Source of the DNA: Rhytidiadelphus loreus
Taxonomy: Eukaryota; Streptophyta; Bryopsida; Hypnales; Hylocomiaceae
DNA: 64,000 nt
Direction: 5' to 3'
Assembly (NCBI GenBank): GCA_947034895.1
Contig: OX344761.1
Coordinates: 40,312,863 to 40,376,862, forward strand
Part shown: positions 35,629-49,000 of the stretch, piece by piece
Position numbering within the stretch: the first letter of the stretch is position 1
How the letters are laid out: each line of letters begins with the position of its first letter
Translations under genes and position numbers: made by a program
The notes under the pieces: model-generated
The model's input: the letters and a program-made list of their open reading frames with translations, nothing else
Database searches by the model: none
Told to the model about the DNA's origin: nothing

Positions 35629-37773
35629 ATCAGTGGAGAGATGAAGCTTGCAATCTATGGATGAAATTTCATTTTTTTCATCCCAAAACATGCACATTCA
35701 TCCAAAGTAGAGTGATGTTGTCCAAGATTTGGTAGCACATTGGCGATTTCATCCACTGAAAGAATAATCACTTTTCAGTGAGAAATCACTCAACCCCCCC
35801 TCCATTGATTTGGACCCCCATGCCTAGCACAGGCCAAAGACAGATGGACCCATCCCAAACACCTACACACTGAATATGGTAGAACCACCCATAGTTGATC
35901 ACTGAAGTGATTCCACCCATGTTTTGGAGCAATGTAAGGCAATGTAAATTTTTTGTTGTGTAGGAAGATATAAATCGTGGGGATCGCAAATTTTTTGGTA
36001 ATTTTATGCCGTGAATTGAAATTACTATGAATTTTGGAAGCCCAAAGTTGATTTGAACCCACACCCAATGTATAGAGTCTTCTAATTCCCATCATTCAAA
36101 AACTACTTTCTTACTCGCTAATTTGGAACATGTCTCACGACCTTTATTAGTCCCAACCTTGAAAAGGAGTAAAAAAACACATTCCAAGCTTTGGTTGGAA
36201 ATGGTTGCATTCTAAAGGGGTGGAAATAGGTTGAAAATAAGTTGCTCCACACTAATTTCTCAACATTTTACACTATATACATATAAACTCTTTACTGTAC
36301 AAGGATGCAATAATTTTCATCAACCCCAAACCGTGTGTGTGGCATGGATTGGTGCACCAGTTTAGGACCCGGGTCAGAGAGTTGCATATGCCTCTACACG
36401 TGGACAAGCAGTGAGTCGCGAGGTAACTTTTCTAGCTTAGGAGTGAAGAAGCCTTTCTTTGACCCCACATGATTGAACATAGTTGTCTAAGATCCAACCA
36501 TTCAACCACATTGAGATTATATCCACTCTTGTGAAAGGTTAGCTTGTAGATCTTGCTACAAGAAATAACATGCCTCGTTACCCCTATGGATCCACATGTT
36601 ATTTCTCATAACATGACTCTTCTTTCACATTACCTAAACTATAGCCACTGCTTGATTGTACAACGTATATTATGTACCTACGTCTTAAGGTAGAACAACT
36701 TAATGTCATTAGTCACTTTGGAATTCCAACATCTACTGGACCCTCCCATTTGTATCAATCATCCATCCATTACCTCAATCTTAGCAACCCTTTTAATTAG
36801 CACCATGATAATACACTTAGAGAGGGAACATGTCAGTGTATGATTTAGCATAAGTGTACCCACTCACACTTTACCAATTTAGTCCCACCAAACTTTGAAA
36901 AATCACAAAGAATTAATTTCTTGTTGGAAAGTCTTGATTCTACTTGCAAATGGCTTCTCTCAAACTTTTCAATCTTTAGAAAATATGTGAGTTGACAAAT
37001 AGCTTCTCCAAAGTACCTAGATAGCAAATTTTCTTGGTAGTATGGTAGGGTGCTCTAAAAGTGACCACTAACATAGAGGTACATTTCACTCTCTTCGATG
37101 TACCAATAGTATGCATTTCATGAGGTGGTCACTTTTTAATGCCCCTACGTTTCAACTTCAAAAATTCGTAACTAATTCCATGAAGGTCCAAAAAATATGA
37201 AATGGCGTGGGTTAGGGGCCAATTCCATTTTTCTTTCTACAAAAATCGATGAAAATTGTTTCAAGGAGTTACATTCCCCCATGCAATCAGCTCTTAAAAA
37301 GGTTGCTTTATGAGCAGACTACCTTAGGCATGTTTACCCTACTGCAATTGATCTTCTCTCTTCCTGAATCTTCCGCATACCAAGGAGACACCCCAATCCC
37401 AGCCTTTGGATGTGAAATGTTCGTGCTTTTGTGTAAAAAGAAAAAAATGTTTGCGCTTTTGTGTAAAAAATATAAATAAATAAATAAATGGTTGCACTTG
37501 ACCACAGGTTTGGAATGATGAATCTTGAAGACAACTCTGACATGATCAGATCCACTCCCTTTTACTGAAGAATAAACCAATTCTTAACATATTTTATCAT
37601 CGTCACATTTCTGCTGACAAGAAGCTGGGGACTTCCAAGCGGTGTCACACCATCACACATCACACAAAGGTGGTCGGGGACAGTAGGAGAAACATGGTCT
37701 GCATAGACTAGGGAAATGACTCATGAGATCTAGAATATGGTCAACATATTTCTCCCTCTTGTGCTAGACATAA
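35629..37773. other. Gene-free AT-rich block
   Basis: No gene was recognised. It contains one copy (37047-37240) of the 200-bp repeat family and an AAATAAATAAATA simple repeat near 37470-37485. Short open frames are unsupported. Confidence 0.45.
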
Positions 37774-38247
37774 GGTCAAAACATCCATTACCGTTCTGCA
37801 GTCCAATTCCATCAAGTAGACTAGCCCAATTCCGTCATCAACTTTGGCCCCAATTCCGCCTAAAATCCCCTCCAATTCCCTTCCTTTTATGATAAAATCA
37901 GAGAATTCTATGACAAAATCAGGGATTTTTATGACAACAAGGGTTACGTGTCACTCCATTAATAGAGAATATCTAGTACTTGATTAGGCGATAATGGGTT
38001 GTTTATGGGACAATTTTGACCCCACTCTATAAATGGTTTTGTAATTTCAGGACTGACCACTTCAAAAATTCACAGAAATTACAATTTTAATGGGAAAATT
38101 ATAATTACACTTGGGTTTGATCCGTGAAACAAAAACACAACTCTGAAAAATATGTGCCCTTCTTGAAATTAACCCCAAAATAGTCAGATTGCAAATCAGG
38201 GGGGGTGATAGGTAGTTCTACCTTATATCTTAGTTGTTGTTTTGACC
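37774..38247. repeat. ~470-bp dispersed repeat, copy B, with GGTCAAAAC ends
   Basis: This is the more complete partner of 18360-18815. It starts GGTCAAAAC and ends GTTTTGACC, a 9-bp inverted terminus that suggests a non-autonomous DNA transposon. There is no open frame and no target duplication was identified. Confidence 0.75.
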
Positions 38248-38279
38248 ATTACAAACTAAAGTGAGCCCTCCCCCCCAAT

Positions 38280-38520
38280 GGACCACAGATCCAAAGCCAT
38301 CATTGTGGAACATCTCCAAAATCAATATGTATTTGTGTGGAAAGAAACAATTTCATAAACCTTGACCAAAAATCCAATATCCAAATGTAAAGTTTGTTCC
38401 TTTAGTGTGTTGGAGCCTCCCTTCACTTGCCAACAAGAAAATATGAAAAATTGACCAATCTGATAATAATAACTAGGTATCAAGTTTCGTGAACAAACTC
38501 TTGGAGATTCAACGATATAA
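38280..38520. repeat. ~250-bp dispersed repeat, three or more copies
   Basis: Shared blocks are AAAATCAATATGTA, ATCCAAATGT and CTTTCACTTGCCAACAAGAAAAT. Related copies lie at 40740-41030 (inverted), 46120-46330 (inverted, partial) and 46570-47080 (interrupted by about 250 bp). Confidence 0.55.
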
Positions 38521-39094
38521 TATTTCAAAATGAAAAACTCGTTGATTGTAACATATTTACCTTTTACCTTTGAATTTTTTTTTCTTCGTTACTTTGCACT
38601 TGTATAGTTTATCTTTCCAGAAAAATCTAGCAAAATGTGTGTGTCTTACAACTTGTTCAAGTTAATGAGTTGCTTTCAAATTTTGTTGAAATTCCAAAAA
38701 AAAACTCAAAAAGTTCTTCTTGTTGCTTGACTTGCCTAGGTTGAGAACATAAAGACTAAATCGGAGATAACTTTGTAACCATTAATCCAACTTCTATGAA
38801 ATTTGACTTCCATTGAAGACAATCCTACAAAATTCCAATTGTAGGATCCATGAATTGAAGTCGCAATTGCCTACTCAAAATTTTATAAAAGTCTCAAAAT
38901 ACTTGTCAATTATTAAGGAATTAAGTCATTTTCTTAAGTAATGGATATTTTGATCTTTGGAATATCATGAAAGGTTCATATTGGATAGTAAGCTATGTAA
39001 CTAGGCAATGAAGAGGTAGTATGTATTTTTGGCAACTATAGAGGCAAGAAAATGTGCACAAGATTTTATATATATAAGTATTATTTTTGGTTGC

Positions 39095-40027
39095 TTAACC
39101 CCTAAAGGACCGGACTGTGTTTTTTGGCTATATAATTTTTTGGGGCAGGTACCTACGAGCAGAGATTTTCATATTTGGGGCTGAAATTTTAATAGAATGT
39201 GGGGGCGAGGAAGATCTTTCATATGTACCAAATTTCATGACATTTGGAAATACGAGTCAAAAGTTATAGCCTAATATGTTACTTTTTTTTCCAACCGGGC
39301 AGTTCGGGCAGATCAGAAAAAATCACTTTTTTCAGAAACAAAAATTTGAAATTGATTTTCTAGAGTTTTATATACACGAAATTCTTTGAGTCGTTCCATT
39401 TTGATCAATGAGTCAAAAGTTATGAGGATTTTTTGTTTGCGGGTAGTTTTGGATTTCCTACTTTAAAATAAACTTTGAAATCCTTTATCTTACCCAATTT
39501 TCAATATTTTTGGACAAAAATAAAATTGTAGGATGTAGATACATTATTACAATATTTATACCATTGGGATTGGAAAATTTTAATTCCATATTTAAATTGT
39601 AAATAATTTAGTATTTTGAATCATTCTCTACTACTACCTACTTACTATTTTTTTCCTATATGTTGTACTATTCCAAATGATCTGAAAATTTTCAAGAATG
39701 TAGACAACTTGTCTAGGAAAACAAATTCAAAGAAGCACCACCATTTAGGTCATTTTTTCATAAAAATGTGAGCTTGTGAAGTGCAGCTGCCCTGCTTTTC
39801 GCAGGGTAAAAAAAATGATTTTAGTTAATTTGAATGCTTATATCTTGCAATCCACCCGGTGTAAATGTCTGAAATTTTTATCTCATGTTTTTTATACTAT
39901 ATAATACAAGATCCTACAGTTAGATATGTCAAAAAAAGTTATTTTCCAAAATTTTGGTACTTGTACTAGAAATGACAGTTTTGGAGCGTTTTTGGTGAAA
40001 GTATAGTGACGGTCCTTTAAGGGTTAA
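39095..40027 (+). mobile_element. TTAA-flanked piggyBac-like non-autonomous element, copy 3 (best-preserved ends)
   Basis: TTAA lies at 39095-39098 and 40024-40027. Inner ends are CCCCTAAAGGACCG and, complemented, CCCTTAAAGGACCG, a 14-bp inverted repeat with one mismatch. At 933 bp with no useful open frame, it belongs with the copies at 7914, 18837, 41582 and 44401. TTAA duplication and CCC ends define the piggyBac superfamily. Confidence 0.9.
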
Positions 40028-41581
40028 ATACATTCAATATTTTTGTTTGTTCAATTACCAAAATGAAATTTTACCTTGAATTGATTTGACAATCCATGTC
40101 TAGATTGAACCAATGTCATAAAATTCAAACCTCTAAAATCTAATTAGTCAATAATTCAATTAATCTAAATTTTTTTGTGAAATAAAGAAGACATGTAATT
40201 TCATCCCTGAAAAACAAATATAGACTTTTTCATTCATATCTAATTGCAAAATGGCGGCAAACTAAGTGATAGGCATTGAAATCAGTGGTTATGGGTCCGT
40301 CCTTTTAAAGGTGAAGAACCACATGAACCTCACCACATGTACCTTTTAACAAATGATTGATTCACCTACCAGGTACTCCAATTCTTAGTCGATTTTAGAC
40401 ATAAAGCTTTGGATCGGATGAGACTAGGGACACTTGCCAAAACTCGTTGCGATCGAGGTTTAAAAAGTTTCAATTGCAATCGATATCAGTCAGTCACAAG
40501 AACGAGTCTTCACAAATTTCCGTTGTCATATTCAACATGCTTGTGCCAGAATGGTCAGGTGCACAATGCTTCATCAAGAAAGCAAAGATTGATTGAGATC
40601 AAGTGGGGGGGTGAGATAAGCTGAAGTGGAGTCCAATAAAGTGATCATATAAAAAAGTGTAAAAAAACACACACATTGAAACACACAAATGAATGCCACT
40701 GACTGTGTCACAACTGTGATCCCATGCAAGTACTAAGCTTCACTTAGACCACAGACTTGTCCAAATTCATGAAGGCGGGGACACCCAAAACCGCCACTTT
40801 TTGCTACTGCGCCTAGTCACCATTATTAGACTAGTCAAATTTTTCTTGTTGTCAAGTGGAAAGGAGGTTCCAACGCACCAAAGAACATGACATTTGGATG
40901 TGGCATGTGAAAGTTACAAATTGTCAAAGTTTTGATGGGCAGAAGCTGGTTCTAAAATTGCTTCTCTCCTCACAGGTACAAACTGATTTTGGAGATGTAC
41001 ACACAATGATGATGGCAAGGTTTTAGGCATAATATCACTTAAAGGACATAATTTTTTGTTTTGTTTTTTCTCTTTCTTTCTACATAAATTAAAATTTTCT
41101 TTTTTTCTTTTTTTCTTTTTTTTGTGATACGTACAAATGAAAATGAAGTACTTGCAAGGGGTAGAGTAGAATTACAACATTGAGGAGTCACTCAGTAATT
41201 AAAAGAAACTAGTTTCAGTTTCTGAATAATAATTAGTCTGACATTGATTTCGGTTATAAATGTTAGCATATCTGAGCTCACACACTAGAACAAATCATGG
41301 GAAGAATTTGATAATTTAGGTATCTTTAGATAAGAGGGGCAAGCCATGACTCCCCATGACTCTTTATTGGAAAGAGTGGAACCAGTGTTTACCCCTTAAA
41401 AAGATGGGCCCTATGACCATGTCTTCAAGCTCAATATCCTTCCTTTTGTATGGCCTATTTTGTCACTATGTATAAGTGAAATTTAATTTATTTTATTTTA
41501 TTTTTAAATGATGAAGTCATATTGTCTTCTATGAGTCATTAATAAAGAGTTGAAGTTATCATGAATTTTTGAAGAAACAGT

Positions 41582-42536
41582 TTAACATCTTAAGGTTTTT
41601 GACTATATTTTCAACAAAAATGGTCAAAAACTGCCATATCTAGTACAAGTACCAAATTTATAAAAAATAAAAAAATTTGGATAGATTTAACCATAGGATC
41701 TTGTAGCACGTTGGTTTGAAAAGATGTGAAATACATTTCAGAAATTTACACTATGTAGATTCCAAGATATTAGCATTTGAAGTGACAAAAATCCTTTTTT
41801 AGGCCCTTTGAAAAAATGGGTAGCTGTACTTTACAAGGTCACATTTGTATGGAAAAATGTTGAAAATGGTTGTAATTCTTTGGATTGATTCTTCAAGGCA
41901 AGTTGACTTATAGACTTGAAAATTTTCAGATCATTTGGAATTGTACAACATATAGAAAAAAATAGTACGTAGAAAGAAGTAGAGAATGGTTCAAAATACT
42001 AAATTGTTAACAATTTATTAATGGAATTGAAAAACACCAATTCCAATGTTTCTAAAGTTGTAATAAACAATCTGCACCTAATGATTTTATTTTTTTCAAA
42101 AAATACTGAAAATTCAATTAAATAAAGGACATCAAAGTTTGTCTTAGAGTAGAGATTCCGTAACTACTTGCAAGCTGCCCTAGACTAAAACTCCTCATGC
42201 CTTTCATCTTGATAATAAAAATGGAATGATTAAAAGTTTTCCATGTATATATAAATCTAAAAAACTAATTTCAAATTTTTATTTCTTAAAAAAATGATTC
42301 TTAAAGAAGTTTTTTTAGTTGCTTGGGTTGCTCGTTAAGCAATGAAAACTACATATCATACAATAACTTTTTAATTATGTAGTCAAAAGTTATGAATTTT
42401 TTTGGGCCTTAAAGCCACTCCTTGAACACAAGTTGTGTGAAATTTCAAATAAAAACAAAAAAAAATTCCATTTGTCGTGAGCTACCCAAAATTGCTTCGT
42501 TGCCAAAAAAACGCAATTTGGTCTATTAGGGGTTAA
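41582..42536 (-). mobile_element. TTAA-flanked piggyBac-like non-autonomous element, copy 4
   Basis: A 955-bp copy inverted relative to 39095, with TTAA at 41582-41585 and 42533-42536. The right complement CCCCTAATAGACC and left CATCTTAAGGTTTTTGAC are diverged ends. The body matches the other copies. Confidence 0.82.
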
Positions 42537-43968
42537 ACTCTTAATATTAAAGAAAATTTTGGAAGAAAATTTTATTCATTAGTTGAACTCAAATTCAAAG
42601 AGGCCATTGTTATAGCTAATGCTCAAATCAAGAACAAGGAACTAGAAGTTGCCTAAATTGTTCATTACTGCATTGTAAAAAAATTGAAGTAACAAGATAT
42701 AGGATACAATCTGAAGGGTCATGTTAAAAAAAATCATTTAAGTTGCTTCAATACTCATCTGAAGCTTGTAGTTTGTCGGAAACTAAAAGTAGATATTATT
42801 TCACAATTAAAAAAATCCCGTAAGTGATCATTAAATTTAATGGATTATGATCTAAATTTGCTAGCCTAAGGCCTCTACTTAAAAAGCTTCTAATGTCCTT
42901 GAAAGATATAGTGAAGGAATTATTTTTGTATGAATATGATCCAAATGTGAATGGCATTTAGTGTCACATCTTGAAGTAACTAAAATGATGATTGACATGG
43001 ACTATAGATTGTAGACTCTTAATGCTTGGTTGTATCTACATAAAACTTTCCAACAATAAAAATTAAGCACATAATATGGAGTTCTTAGAAGAAATCCCAC
43101 ACCTCACTCAAGTCCTAATGCCCACAACCAAGAAATCCAAAGAATGAAAAGTCATTTAGAAGATGTACTTGTTTGAAATCGCCAAAAATTGTTAAGGTAG
43201 CTGCATCTAATTTTACCACTTTCTTAAACCAATTGGTCTAGATTCTTGGCTAAAATGTGACTCCTACTACTCATGAAAGTCTATGGTTGGTTTTAGATAT
43301 ATCTATCTTTTGAACTTTGAAAATTTGTAGATTATTCATACAATGTCCAAAAAATGTATTTAAAGAGAATCTAGAATCCCTTTTTGACTACCAACAAGAC
43401 CCTACAAAACGTTTTTCAATATAATAATGGGAACCATGCTGAATTTCTTATTTGTGTGATTTTAGATGTAGTTACCTTATGCTAGATTTTACATGTTAAG
43501 ACAAGAGAGTCCATTCTCGAATGATAGGCCCAATAATAAACATTACAATCATATTTAATGAATTATACATATAGTATTGAAGTGATTTTAAATTTTTTAA
43601 ATTTAAATTTTATTTACTGCTTTCACATCTCAATAACGTTTCAAAAACTTGAAAGGCAGCCACCAAATGAGAAAAAAAATCTCTCAACAAATATGATTCA
43701 AGACACGCTTTGACAAGGCCATGCTTCAGTGCGGAGCTGGACTACATGATGCTGACATGGCAGGTGAGGTAGCTGAGTTGGCTGGAGTGGATTCAAAGAC
43801 TAGTAAGCTCAAGCACTTGAATGAGGTGTCATCGACCACTTCCATCTCCTTTGTGAGTAATTCTTTTTAGTCTTTTCATCACAAAACTGATGTGGCTTCT
43901 TTTACAATTTGGTTCCGAAGGTAGGGACACCTAAAATTGTCACTTTTGTTGTTGAATGTCTTTTCTAT

Positions 43969-44050
43969 TTAATCCCTAAAAAAGGACCATAAGGCGACTA
44001 GGTAGCTTCTGCAACATAATTTTTTACACCCTTGGTCTTTTAGGGGTTAA
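43969..44050. mobile_element. Minimal 82-bp TTAA element (two ends only)
   Basis: TTAA lies at both borders. The left inner end is TCCCTAAAAAAGGACCATAA and the right complement is CCCCTAAAAGACCAAGGG. Only about 30 bp separate the two termini. It looks like an extreme internal-deletion derivative of the 950-bp family. Confidence 0.7.
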
Positions 44051-44400
44051 TATAACAATATTTACCAATGAGGCAAGGGCCAAGGGGGGCCTTTTGTACC
44101 CTTGAATAGGGGTCCCCTACAATGAACACAATTGTCTTATATGCATGGCTCATTAGTCAAACCCAATCTTTAAATTAACTAATAAGTCCCTCCTTTGTAT
44201 CTAGCAAAGTATAATACCTTCTCAGCATGGGAATCAAAGGACCAATATTGTCTGGTTATATAATGGTATGAATGTATAGAGTGGGATTGTAGTATTGAGT
44301 ATAAATGGTAGTAACACTATTGGGAGATTATATGTTGATTAGTTGTATTTTGTGAATTGATTCGACTCATTATACGTAATTTTGAACAAAGTTTTTTATT

Positions 44401-45271
44401 TTAATCCCTACCTTTTATTGGACATGTGAAACTTTGGACAAGTTCCTATGAATCCAATTTTGGGTGTGATTTGAATTTGGAGGGGTAAGATAGGAGAGAA
44501 TTTAGCTTTACGGAAATAAATTTTTTCATTCAATCAATGCTTAAAACCAATAGTTATGTCACTTTAAGTAAAAATATTTGAATTCAAGCAACAAAAAATA
44601 TTACCAAAACTTAAATTAAGTTTATATTGAAATTATATTTTCATATATTATCTTTTTTTTTATCTAAATGTGAACTTAGACTTTTTTCATTTGTATTATT
44701 GATGTGAATGTTATTAAGATTCTTGTTTTGCACACAATTAGAACACCTTCCAAAAAAAATGATGTATAGAATTTGTTTATAAACTCAATCTTCATGATTT
44801 AACGAAAAAAGAAAGGTCCTCAAGGTTTAAAATAATTGATTTCTAGAAGTAGGATTGATGTGTTTAAAATTCCCTCTTAGTGAGTTATTAAGAATTTAGG
44901 TTTTCTTTTCATCTTATGACTATTTCTTCACAACAATTTCTTAAAGAATGAAAATCAATATTTTTATAAAAAAATTCTCCTAAACTCTAAAGCCTCAAAA
45001 CATTGTAATGTAGTGCAAAAAAATTAATAAGATTCCAAGTTGGATAACTTAATATGAATAAAAGGTGCAAAAAAATATGTTTCATTTCTCTTTGAATATT
45101 TAAATCTTGCAATATATGACTTCAAAGTGTTCGAAATTTCTTCCAAACATTCCCATACTTATCTAACCTATGGTTGGATATGCTTTAGTAGTAAAAAATA
45201 AAAAAAATAAAAAAGGGCAATTTTGAAGTGGCTTTGGATTAAAAAAATAAACATAGAACTTTAGGGGTTGA
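44401..45271 (+). mobile_element. TTAA-flanked piggyBac-like element, copy 5 (diverged)
   Basis: It starts TTAA TCCCTACCTTTTA and ends TTTAGGGG TTGA, the last a mutated TTAA. At 871 bp it shares internal motifs with 18837 (GAAGTGGCTTTGGATT near the right end) and with 60474-61390 (TTTCTTAAAGAATGAAAATC). Confidence 0.6.
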
Positions 45272-45515
45272 AGTAGAAATATGACTAACTAACTAAGTGG
45301 ATCAACTCTCCAACTTGAGTTATAAGCTTTAAACCATAGAAAAACAACTTACTTGAAGAAAAAAACAAAAGGTATCCCTTCAATGATTGACTTCATACAC
45401 AAAGATACAAAATGCCATTGATGAAGGAAGTGAAAAGGTGTCATATAAGAAACAAATATCTTGTCATTTACTAGGGTTCCACATAATATCAATTTATTAT
45501 GGTTTAGTAATTGTA

Positions 45516-46073
45516 TTAACTCCTAAAGGATCAACTAGTCATTCAATGATCAATTGAAAATTCAAACAAGTTCTTACACTGTCAATTCTCAATGGATCTT
45601 TTTAAAGTTTTGGCACAAGATGTAGACATCTAATCCCTAGGCAAGAATATTATTTTCTTTTTTGATTGGGTACCCAAATCAAAAGTACTGCTACCTAAAA
45701 AAGTTTAGGCAATTAGGGAATCTTTTGCTAAACTCCACATCTATGTCTCAAATTTGGCAAGTATGTAACTTATATAATACAAGATGAAAATGTCTAAAAA
45801 GAACCCATGTGAAGTGCAAAAATCTCACACTAAGAGGAGTTAAAGCCTATTGCCCTTGTTCAATAGGGTTTGAATTTTTTTTCTTCTAACTTCAAACACT
45901 ATAATCTTTCAATCCATATGATCAAAACTTTTGAATTCTTACCACACATTCCCAAGTTAGTCTACTCAAAATTTGTATATTTGAACTTCAAAAATCAACA
46001 TTTTTTTCATTTTTTTTCCACTTAGCTTTTGCCAATTTATGCTTGAAATGTGCTTCAATCTTTTAGGGGTTAA
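45516..46073 (+). mobile_element. 558-bp TTAA-flanked element, second family
   Basis: TTAA lies at 45516-45519 and 46070-46073. The left inner end is CTCCTAAAGGATCAAC and the right complement is CCCCTAAAAGATTGAAGC. The ends resemble the 950-bp family but the body differs, matching 32190-32570. Confidence 0.75.
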
Positions 46074-49000
46074 AAAAAGAATTTTGAAATTAAAGAAACC
46101 ATATTCATATGATTATTTAGATGATTTCAAGACGTAGTAGCTGTACATTTCATATGAACCATGTTTCTTTTTTTTCTTTTAAATTTTCTTGTTGGCAAAT
46201 GAAAGGAGATTCTTATGTTGCAAAGAATGTGTTCTCTTGCATACAATGTGTTCTCTTGCATACAATGTGCAAAAGTATGAATTCTAAGATCATAGCCTTA
46301 CAAGTCTATGTTTTAAATTAATGGCTTCTTCACCAATAAGTAAACATTGATAAAGTGATGTCCACCACCTCCCATTTGATCTAGTGGCACTATTAGGTCC
46401 TTCATAATTTTGGATGTCCTTACATTAAAATTAACATCAAACAATTTGCATGATCATATGGTTTCAATAATTATTTAGTCACTACTTTCAATCTAGCTCT
46501 TGATTCAATTTCAATTTATTATACACTCAAACTTAAGATGTTAGAACATTGTTGCAAAGACAAGGTGGCCCAAATATGCACCCTGCCTAAAACCACCATC
46601 ATCACTTTGGGTACATTTCCAAAATCCGAGCCAAAATCAATATGTACATATGTGGAAAAAACTATCCTAAAAAACTCTACCAAAAAAAACTTTGACTTAT
46701 CCTAATTTTTGCACACAATTGAGTTATTCGTAAAGTACTCTAAACTGGGATTTAAACCCATGAGTTTTGTGAAAAAGCCGGTTGAGTTAAAAAAAGTTGA
46801 AATAAAAGTGGGCATGAAACTTATTTTTCCATCAAAATGGTGCCTAAAAAAGTTTGGTCCCCACTTTTGAAGTCGTGTGACATAAGTATCTTGCAAAAAA
46901 GTTTGACGCTTCAACTATAGTTGCCTTTTCAACTTCAAAAAAAGTCATGCCCAAATTGGGGGGGACTTTACAAATAACTCAAATATCCAAATGTGTTTCT
47001 TGGTGCATTGAAACCTCCTTTCACTTGCCAACAAGAAAATTTGAAAATTTGACTAGTTTAACAATAATAACTATGCATAGTAGCAAAAAAGTGGTGCTTT
47101 GGGGAGTAATGATGTTAGTGCATGAGTAGAGACATGAGCCTACAAGCCTGGAAGTCAACCTAGTTTTAGGTTTGTACCTATAACCATTTGAAGGTGTTTA
47201 TAACATATGTACTTATAACATAAGTACACTATAACATAGAAAGAGTTTATAACATTGCTACTTATAGCATAGACACCTATAACATAGAAAGAGTTTGTAA
47301 CCATAGAAAGTGTCTATAATATAGATTCTTAGGCTTGTAAGTTTATAGATTTTATGCTCACATATTAGCTAGCACTCCTCATTTGGGAAGTACCCACCTT
47401 ACTTGTAGAATCCCCCACAAATTTAAAAATGAGCAAAATTGTTGATTGATCCTTTTATTGTGTTTTGTGCCATAAACATGCATTGAGAGAAGCCATCGCA
47501 AACACGGCATTGGTATAATTGTAAGGGTTTAAAAACATACAGCTGGTGCTCAAAAAGATGTTCAGTACCAATGGGCGTATCACATGAATGTTGTAAAAAT
47601 CTCTTGCCATATGGTAACGGAGGACCACACAAAATTGTCAGGAATTTCATCAAATACAATTCTGCCAAGAAAAAAAAACAATTCATGGGTAGTGTCCTTC
47701 AAGAAGAGACGTGCCAAGCCAATCATGTTGAATTTTAAATGATCTGATTTGCTCCTTCAATTTGCAGGCCTTCCATATAATGTGAATTGCAGCTTCTGGA
47801 AACCGTTTCCACAATTGTTAGAAATTCTGAGATACTGCATTCTTGAGATCTTGGGAGTGGTGTAAGTTAAGTTAAAATCAGCCAAACACTTGAATCACCG
47901 GCCATCGATTCTATTACTGTATGCATCTCATGGTACACAGGTTTTTTAATCTATTATATGAAGTATGTAGTGTCACGACTCCTATTACAAAATCCCGTTT
48001 TCATCCCGGAGAAAGATCATCCAACTATTTCATCCAAGGTTCACGATGAAAAACTTGAAGAGCAATGAGCTTTCTTGTGATTCGTCATGCACATGTTTTC
48101 GGTGTCTCTTGCCTCCACTGCAATATGTATGATTTATTGGAAGCAAAACACGTATATTGTGTGAATACACAAGAATCAAGATGAGTCTATAGTAAGGTGG
48201 ATTGTCTAGCCTATTACTACCTAGATTTGCAACTTGGGTACCTTGTGTAATATGCTTATTGTTGCTTGTTCCTTGTTTTGAAAGAATGAATTAGTTGAGT
48301 GGACTTCAATACAAGTGGAACCGTATTAATCTGATAAAAACTAAAATTGATATAATGAATTTTCAAACACATTTGGTGCAAAAAAATATAAAACTATAAG
48401 CAGGTGGGGATCATGACCATTTTAAAAAGTTTTGAGATCAATGATCTACCACCCTAATCCCCATTTGATGAGTGCATTGAAAGCACAGGTTTAACATTCT
48501 GAAAACACTTATTTTATCACCTAAAGTTGCAATATGTTACGAGAGGAATTTGTTCACAATTAAACCCACTTGATCCAACAATTAATGAATCACATCTTTA
48601 TTAGCCTTCAACCATTCACAAATAGATATGAACTTGATGTCATTTTTAGCAATAGCACCCAATTTTTTGCCTAAAGAAAACGAGTTACATACTTTGTAGA
48701 AATGGGTGACATATGTTGTGCAAATTGGAGGGGCCAGTAGATGTTGGAACTAGGTGATTAATGCTAATAGGTTGATCTACCTTATATAAGTAGTGACCAT
48801 TACTTATCAATAATTATTTATGAAATATAAAATTTGAAATTATGTAAAATTTCACAACCTTTAGGATGAACTTTGCAAAATTAAAACTCAAACCTTGGGA
48901 CAACAAATTGATTGGATTGCCATAATATTTTCAACGCTCTTGTAGGAAGTTGTTTAGTTTTTTAATGTATTTCCTAGTCATGGATGAAATTCTTAGAATT

